Shown here: positions 4,984 through 8,096 of the stretch, in pieces
Position numbering within the stretch: the stretch's first letter is position 1
Layout: each line of letters begins with the position of its first letter
The notes under the pieces: model-generated
Databases searched by the model: none
The model's input: the letters and a program-made list of their open reading frames with translations, nothing else
Told to the model about the DNA's origin: nothing
Source: Actinomycetes bacterium
GTDB lineage: Bacteria; Actinomycetota; Actinomycetes; Actinomycetales; Cellulomonadaceae
Direction of reading: 5' to 3'
NCBI GenBank assembly: GCA_023462275.1
Contig: JAEWYD010000392.1
Span: 1 to 8,096, forward strand
Length of the DNA stretch: 8,096 nt
Program-made: the position numbers and the translations under genes

Positions 4984-6276
4984 ATGAGCGAGCCGTGCCC
5001 CACCACCGCCGGCGCGGGCGCGCCCCCGGTGGGGCCCGACGCCGCACCGTTCACCGAGCTCACCGCCCGCCGCCTCGGCCCGGTGCGGCGGTACTTCGTC
5101 CGTCACCCCGTCGCGATGGACGTCCTGGTGGCCCTCGCGTTCACGGCGTACTGGGGGCTGACGGTCGTCGCCGCGGCGCCCAGCGACTCCTCCGCCCACC
5201 TGGGCACGGGCCTGGCCGCGTCCGTCGCGGGGAGCGTCGTGCTGTTCTGGCGCCGTCGCGCACCCCTCCTCGTGACGACGGCGATGCTCGCGTGCGTCGT
5301 CGTGACGGTCGCGACGACCGGGACCACGGGCGCCTTCGAGATGGGCCTCGCCTTCACGGTGTACGCCGTCGCCGCGGCGCGCTCGCAGCCCGTGGCCTGG
5401 GCCACCGTGGTCGGCGTCCTCGGGGTCACCACGCTGGCCGTCATCGCCTGGGGCTCGGAGGTCGCCCAGGTCGGGACGGACGCCGCCGAGGCCGCCGAGG
5501 TCGACCCCCGCCCCACCTCGATCGCCGGCATCGCGGTCATGATCCTCATCGCCCTGGCGATCGGCACCAGCGTGCGCAACCGGCGCCAGCACATCGCGGA
5601 CCTCGTGGAGCGGGCCAACGCTCTCGCCCGGGACCGCGAGCAGCGCGCGGAGCTCGCCCGCGCGGAGGAGCGCGCGCTCATCTCGCGCGAGATGCACGAC
5701 GTCGTCGCACACAGCCTCTCGGTGATGATCGCCCTGGCGGACGGCGCCGGCGTCGCGCTGGGGCGCGCACCGGACAAGGCGCGCGTCGCGCTCGCCGAGC
5801 TCTCCGACACCGGCCGCACGGCCCTGGCCGACATGCGCCGCGTGCTGGGGGTCCTCGAGCGCGACGGCGCACCGCTCGAGCCGCAGCCGGGCCGCACCGA
5901 CCTCGACGACCTCGTCGAGCGGTTCCGGACCGCCGGGCTCGCCCTGCGCACGCGCGGGCTCGACGGCCCGCTGCCCAGCGACGCCACCGTCCAGCTCGCG
6001 GTCTTCCGGATCGTGCAGGAGAGCCTGACCAACGCGCTGCGGCACGCCCCCGGCTGCACGGTCGACCTGTCGCTGGACGCCGACGACGGTGGCGTGGTCA
6101 TCGAGGTGGCCAGCCGCGGCGGCCTCACCCCCACCGGTCCGTCGCCGGGCGCCGGACGCGGGATCATCGGCATGCGCGAGCGCGCGGCCGTCTACGGGGG
6201 CACGGTCGACGCCGGCCCCTGGCAGGGTGGCTGGCGCGTGCGGGCCACCCTCCCCCGACGAAAGGACGCGACGTGA
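4984..6276 (+). CDS. NarL/DesK-type sensor histidine kinase
   Basis: A 430-residue membrane sensor kinase that should autophosphorylate and pass phosphate to the response regulator encoded next. Five or six hydrophobic segments lie within residues 44-197 with no large extracellular domain, so the signal is probably sensed within the membrane or by a partner. A short coiled linker (about 200-230) precedes the HisKA_3 dimerisation box REMHDVVAHSLSVM (235-248), phospho-acceptor H238. The ATPase domain shows the N-box QESLTNALRHA (345-355) and the G-box GRGIIGMRER (391-400). The usual Asp-containing DDG box is replaced by VASRGG (375-380), a degeneration seen in some actinobacterial members. ATG 4984 is chosen for its SD, GGGAGG at 4970-4975; a GTG at 4948 in the same frame lies inside the palindrome. 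The stop overlaps the regulator start as GTGA. Confidence 0.92.
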   Translation: MSEPCPTTAGAGAPPVGPDAAPFTELTARRLGPVRRYFVRHPVAMDVLVALAFTAYWGLTVVAAAPSDSSAHLGTGLAASVAGSVVLFWRRRAPLLVTTAMLACVVVTVATTGTTGAFEMGLAFTVYAVAAARSQPVAWATVVGVLGVTTLAVIAWGSEVAQVGTDAAEAAEVDPRPTSIAGIAVMILIALAIGTSVRNRRQHIADLVERANALARDREQRAELARAEERALISREMHDVVAHSLSVMIALADGAGVALGRAPDKARVALAELSDTGRTALADMRRVLGVLERDGAPLEPQPGRTDLDDLVERFRTAGLALRTRGLDGPLPSDATVQLAVFRIVQESLTNALRHAPGCTVDLSLDADDGGVVIEVASRGGLTPTGPSPGAGRGIIGMRERAAVYGGTVDAGPWQGGWRVRATLPRRKDAT

Positions 6277-6941
6277 CGAGCGTGCTGCTGGTCGACGACC
6301 AGGCCCTCCTCCGGATGGGGTTCCGGCTGGTGCTCGAGGCGGAGGCGGACCTCGTCGTCGTCGGAGAGGCCGGGGACGGCCGCGTCGCGGTCGAGCAGGT
6401 CGCGGCCCTGCGCCCCGACGTCGTGCTCATGGACGTGCGGATGCCGGGGATGAACGGCATCGAGGCGACCGAGCGGATCGTCGCGGACCACCCGGGCACG
6501 CGGGTGCTCATCCTCACCACGTTCGACCTGGACGAGTACGCCTTCGCCGGCCTGCGCGCGGGCGCGAGCGGGTTCCTCCTCAAGGACGCCGGCCCCGCCG
6601 AGCTGGTCGCCGCGATCCGCTCTGTGGCCTCCGGCGACGCGGTGGTCTCGCCGCGGATCACCCGCCGGATGCTCGAGATGTTCGCCGGGCGCCTGCCCAC
6701 GCCCGAGCAGGCGCCGACCGACGCCGCCGAGCACCCGCGGCTCACCGAGCTGACGGCCCGCGAGCGCGAGGTCCTCGAGGCCGTGGCGGAGGGCCTGTCG
6801 AACGCCGAGATCGCCGACCGGATGGTCCTGTCCGAGGCGACGGTGAAGACGCACGTCGGTCGCGTGCTGGCCAAGCTCGGCGTGCGCGACCGCGTCCAGG
6901 CCGTCGTCTTCTGCTACGAGAACGGCGTCGTGCACCACTGA
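6273..6941 (+). CDS. LuxR/NarL-family response regulator
   Basis: A 222-residue cytoplasmic response regulator. The receiver domain (about 1-120) has the acidic pair D8/D9, phospho-acceptor D54 in LMDVRMPGMNG, the switch threonines in LTTF (81-84), and K104 in FLLKDA. After a short linker, the C-terminal LuxR-type helix-turn-helix begins at LTAREREVLEAVAEGLSN (160-177) and includes the recognition helix region SEATVKTHVGRVLAKL (187-202). GTG 6273 is chosen because it starts exactly at the receiver fold (TSVLLVDDQ), overlaps the kinase stop, and has AAAGGA (6261-6266) before it. It is the cognate partner of the kinase. Likely targets include the nearby ABC genes, a common pairing, but no binding site can be proved here. 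Confidence 0.95.
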   Translation: MTSVLLVDDQALLRMGFRLVLEAEADLVVVGEAGDGRVAVEQVAALRPDVVLMDVRMPGMNGIEATERIVADHPGTRVLILTTFDLDEYAFAGLRAGASGFLLKDAGPAELVAAIRSVASGDAVVSPRITRRMLEMFAGRLPTPEQAPTDAAEHPRLTELTAREREVLEAVAEGLSNAEIADRMVLSEATVKTHVGRVLAKLGVRDRVQAVVFCYENGVVHH

Positions 6942-6964
6942 CCGCACGCCCGCGCCCGCGCGGC

Positions 6965-7013
6965 CACCCACCACCCACCACCGACGACGTACCACCCGCC
7001 ACCCGCCACACGA
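6965..7013 (+). repeat. Seven tandem 7-base repeats in the GH43 leader
   Basis: Read in sevens from 6965 the sequence is CACCCAC, CACCCAC, CACCGAC, GACGTAC, CACCCGC, CACCCGC, CACACGA, giving a consensus CACCCRC. Units 1-2 and 5-6 are exact pairs; units 4 and 7 are diverged. The block fills most of the 86-base gap between the response regulator stop and the GH43 start and ends just before the SD. The leader RNA would be C/A-rich and probably little folded. No promoter or terminator is evident in this gap. Confidence 0.65.
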
Positions 7014-7027
7014 ACCGAGGAGTCCCG

Positions 7028-8077
7028 ATGACCGCACCCGTCCCGCCCGCAGGGGAGGCCGACCCCGCCCTGGTCGACGGCGCCGCCTGGGCGGCGCGCG
7101 CCGTCGCCGCGCCGCTGTCCCGCGCGCACCTGGCCGACCCGTCCGCGCACGTCTTCGGCGGCAGGGTGCACGTCTACTGCTCGCACGACGTCGACGCCGG
7201 CATCCCGTTCAGCGACAGCGGCGACCACTTCGGCATGACGGACTACCGCGTGCTCGTGCAGGAGCAGCCGGACGCCCCTGCCACGGACCTCGGCCCGATC
7301 CTGCGGCTCGAGGACGTGCCGTGGGCGGCGCGGCAGCTCTGGGCGCCGGACGCCGCGGAGCGGGACGGCACGTACTACCTGTACTTCCCCGCCAAGACGG
7401 CGGACGGGCGGTTCCTCATCGGCGCGGCGCGCGCCGACTCACCGACCGGGCCGTTCGTGGCCGAGCCCGAGCCGATCGCGGGCACCTACTCGATCGACCC
7501 GGCGGTCTTCGCCGACGACGACGGCGCCTACTACCTCTACTTCGGCGGCGTCTGGGGCGGGCAGCTGCAGCAGTACCGGGACGACGTGCGCGACGAGACC
7601 CGCGGCATGCCGGCGGTCGGCGAGCCGGCGCTCGGCCCGCGCGTCGCGCGCCTCGCGGACGACATGGTGAGCCTGGCGGAGCCGACGCGCGAGGTCACGA
7701 TCCTGGACGAGGCCGGCGAGCCGCTGCGCGAGGGTGACCCGCGGCGGTACTTCGAGGGGCCGTGGCTGCACCGGCACGCGGGCCGGTACTGGCTGTCCTG
7801 GTCGACCGGCGAGTCGCACCTGATCTGCTACGGCTCGTCCGACAGCCCCTACGGCCCGTTCACCTACGCCGGGGTGGTGCTGCGCCCCGTCGTCGGCTGG
7901 ACCACGCAGCACTCGATCGTCCGGGTCGGCGACCGGTGGTTCCTCTACTTCCACGACTCGGTGGCCAGCGACGGCTGCACCCACCTGCGCTCGGTGAAGA
8001 CGACCGAGCTGCAGGTCGCCGACGACGGGACCATCACGCCGGTCGAGCCCTACGGCGCCGCGAACCCCTGGGCCTGA
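7028..8077 (+). CDS. Glycoside hydrolase family 43 protein (beta-xylosidase / arabinofuranosidase type)
   Basis: A 349-residue five-bladed beta-propeller glycosidase, probably cleaving xylose or arabinose from plant hemicellulose oligosaccharides. The three GH43 acidic residues can be placed: the general base D37 in HLADPSAHVF, the pKa-modulating D157 in SIDPAVF, and the general acid E243 in YFEGPW. H295 in TQHSI fits the conserved late-propeller histidine. Propeller repeats appear as YYLYF (116-120, 168-172), YWLSWS (254-259) and WFLYFHD (304-310). The opening HLADPS...HDVDAGIP...DHFGMTDY resembles cytoplasmic xylosidases of this family, and no signal peptide or carbohydrate-binding module is present, so substrate would have to be imported. 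GAGGAG at 7017-7022, five bases before the ATG, fixes the start. Substrate cannot be decided from sequence. It has no obvious functional link to the upstream genes. Confidence 0.88.
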   Translation: MTAPVPPAGEADPALVDGAAWAARAVAAPLSRAHLADPSAHVFGGRVHVYCSHDVDAGIPFSDSGDHFGMTDYRVLVQEQPDAPATDLGPILRLEDVPWAARQLWAPDAAERDGTYYLYFPAKTADGRFLIGAARADSPTGPFVAEPEPIAGTYSIDPAVFADDDGAYYLYFGGVWGGQLQQYRDDVRDETRGMPAVGEPALGPRVARLADDMVSLAEPTREVTILDEAGEPLREGDPRRYFEGPWLHRHAGRYWLSWSTGESHLICYGSSDSPYGPFTYAGVVLRPVVGWTTQHSIVRVGDRWFLYFHDSVASDGCTHLRSVKTTELQVADDGTITPVEPYGAANPWA

Positions 8078-8096
8078 GGCCTGCGCAGGGACGGCG

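Noticed and set aside
4133..4987. Plus-strand open frame beginning ATGCTGACG after the permease
   Set aside because: It crosses the terminator hairpin and is antisense to the SRPBCC and ArsR genes, which have clear domain matches.
4911..6272. Plus-strand frame upstream of the response regulator
   Set aside because: It overlaps the kinase in another frame with Arg/Gly-rich low-complexity content; only the receiver domain from 6273 is real.
6965..7013. CRISPR-like array
   Set aside because: Units are only seven bases with no spacers and no cas genes are nearby; it is a simple tandem repeat.
7439..7984. Minus-strand open frame inside GH43
   Set aside because: It is antisense to conserved catalytic motifs with a typical high-GC shadow composition.
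8078..8096. CCTGCGCAGG after GH43 as a terminator
   Set aside because: The stem is four bases with a two-base loop, and the window ends too soon to judge.

Overview
The window looks like ordinary chromosome from a very high-GC actinobacterium. G+C is roughly three quarters by eye, nearly every codon ends in G or C, and genes are packed with 4-base ATGA/GTGA overlaps. The protein families fit this: a mycobacterial-like cystathionine gamma-synthase, an MsrA, an ABC-2 exporter, an ArsR/SRPBCC pair and a NarL-type two-component system. A Cellulomonas-like soil genus is my inference from the GH43 gene and general style; it is not proven.

Layout. (1) Positions 1-1302, minus strand: metB (GTG start, apparently leaderless), followed by a possible overlapping ORF that leaves the window. 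(2) 1426-2097, plus strand: msrA, divergent from metB, with a Shine-Dalgarno (SD) sequence that can pair with an upstream CCTCCT. (3) 2098-2343: intergenic, with a weak terminator hairpin, a dense run of G-tracts able to form G-quadruplexes, and a small inverted repeat before the next operon. (4) 2344-4130, plus strand: ABC ATPase and ABC-2 permease, translationally coupled. (5) 4144-4190: a near-perfect 20-pair hairpin, best read as a bidirectional terminator. (6) 4199-4923, minus strand: ArsR regulator followed by an SRPBCC/AHSA1 protein, overlapping by ATGA. (7) 4923-4956: a perfect 15+4+15 palindrome shared by the divergent arsR and histidine kinase genes. (8) 4984-6941, plus strand: NarL-type histidine kinase and LuxR-type response regulator, overlapping by GTGA. 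(9) 6942-7027: a short leader carrying seven 7-base repeats. (10) 7028-8077, plus strand: an apparently cytoplasmic GH43 glycosidase. No gene-free stretch exceeds 300 bases; the longest is the 246-base gap before the ABC genes.

How the genes work together. metB (cysteine to cystathionine, towards methionine) and msrA (methionine sulfoxide repair) share a sulfur amino acid theme and a control region. The ABC exporter genes and the two-component genes resemble the common exporter plus HK/RR arrangement, but an oppositely oriented ArsR/SRPBCC cassette with its own operator lies between them. That operator also covers the upstream region of the kinase gene, so the ArsR protein may control both its own operon and the two-component system. 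I see no CRISPR array, tRNA, rRNA, insertion sequence, phage gene or toxin-antitoxin module. The most unusual signals are in regulatory DNA rather than in new protein families.
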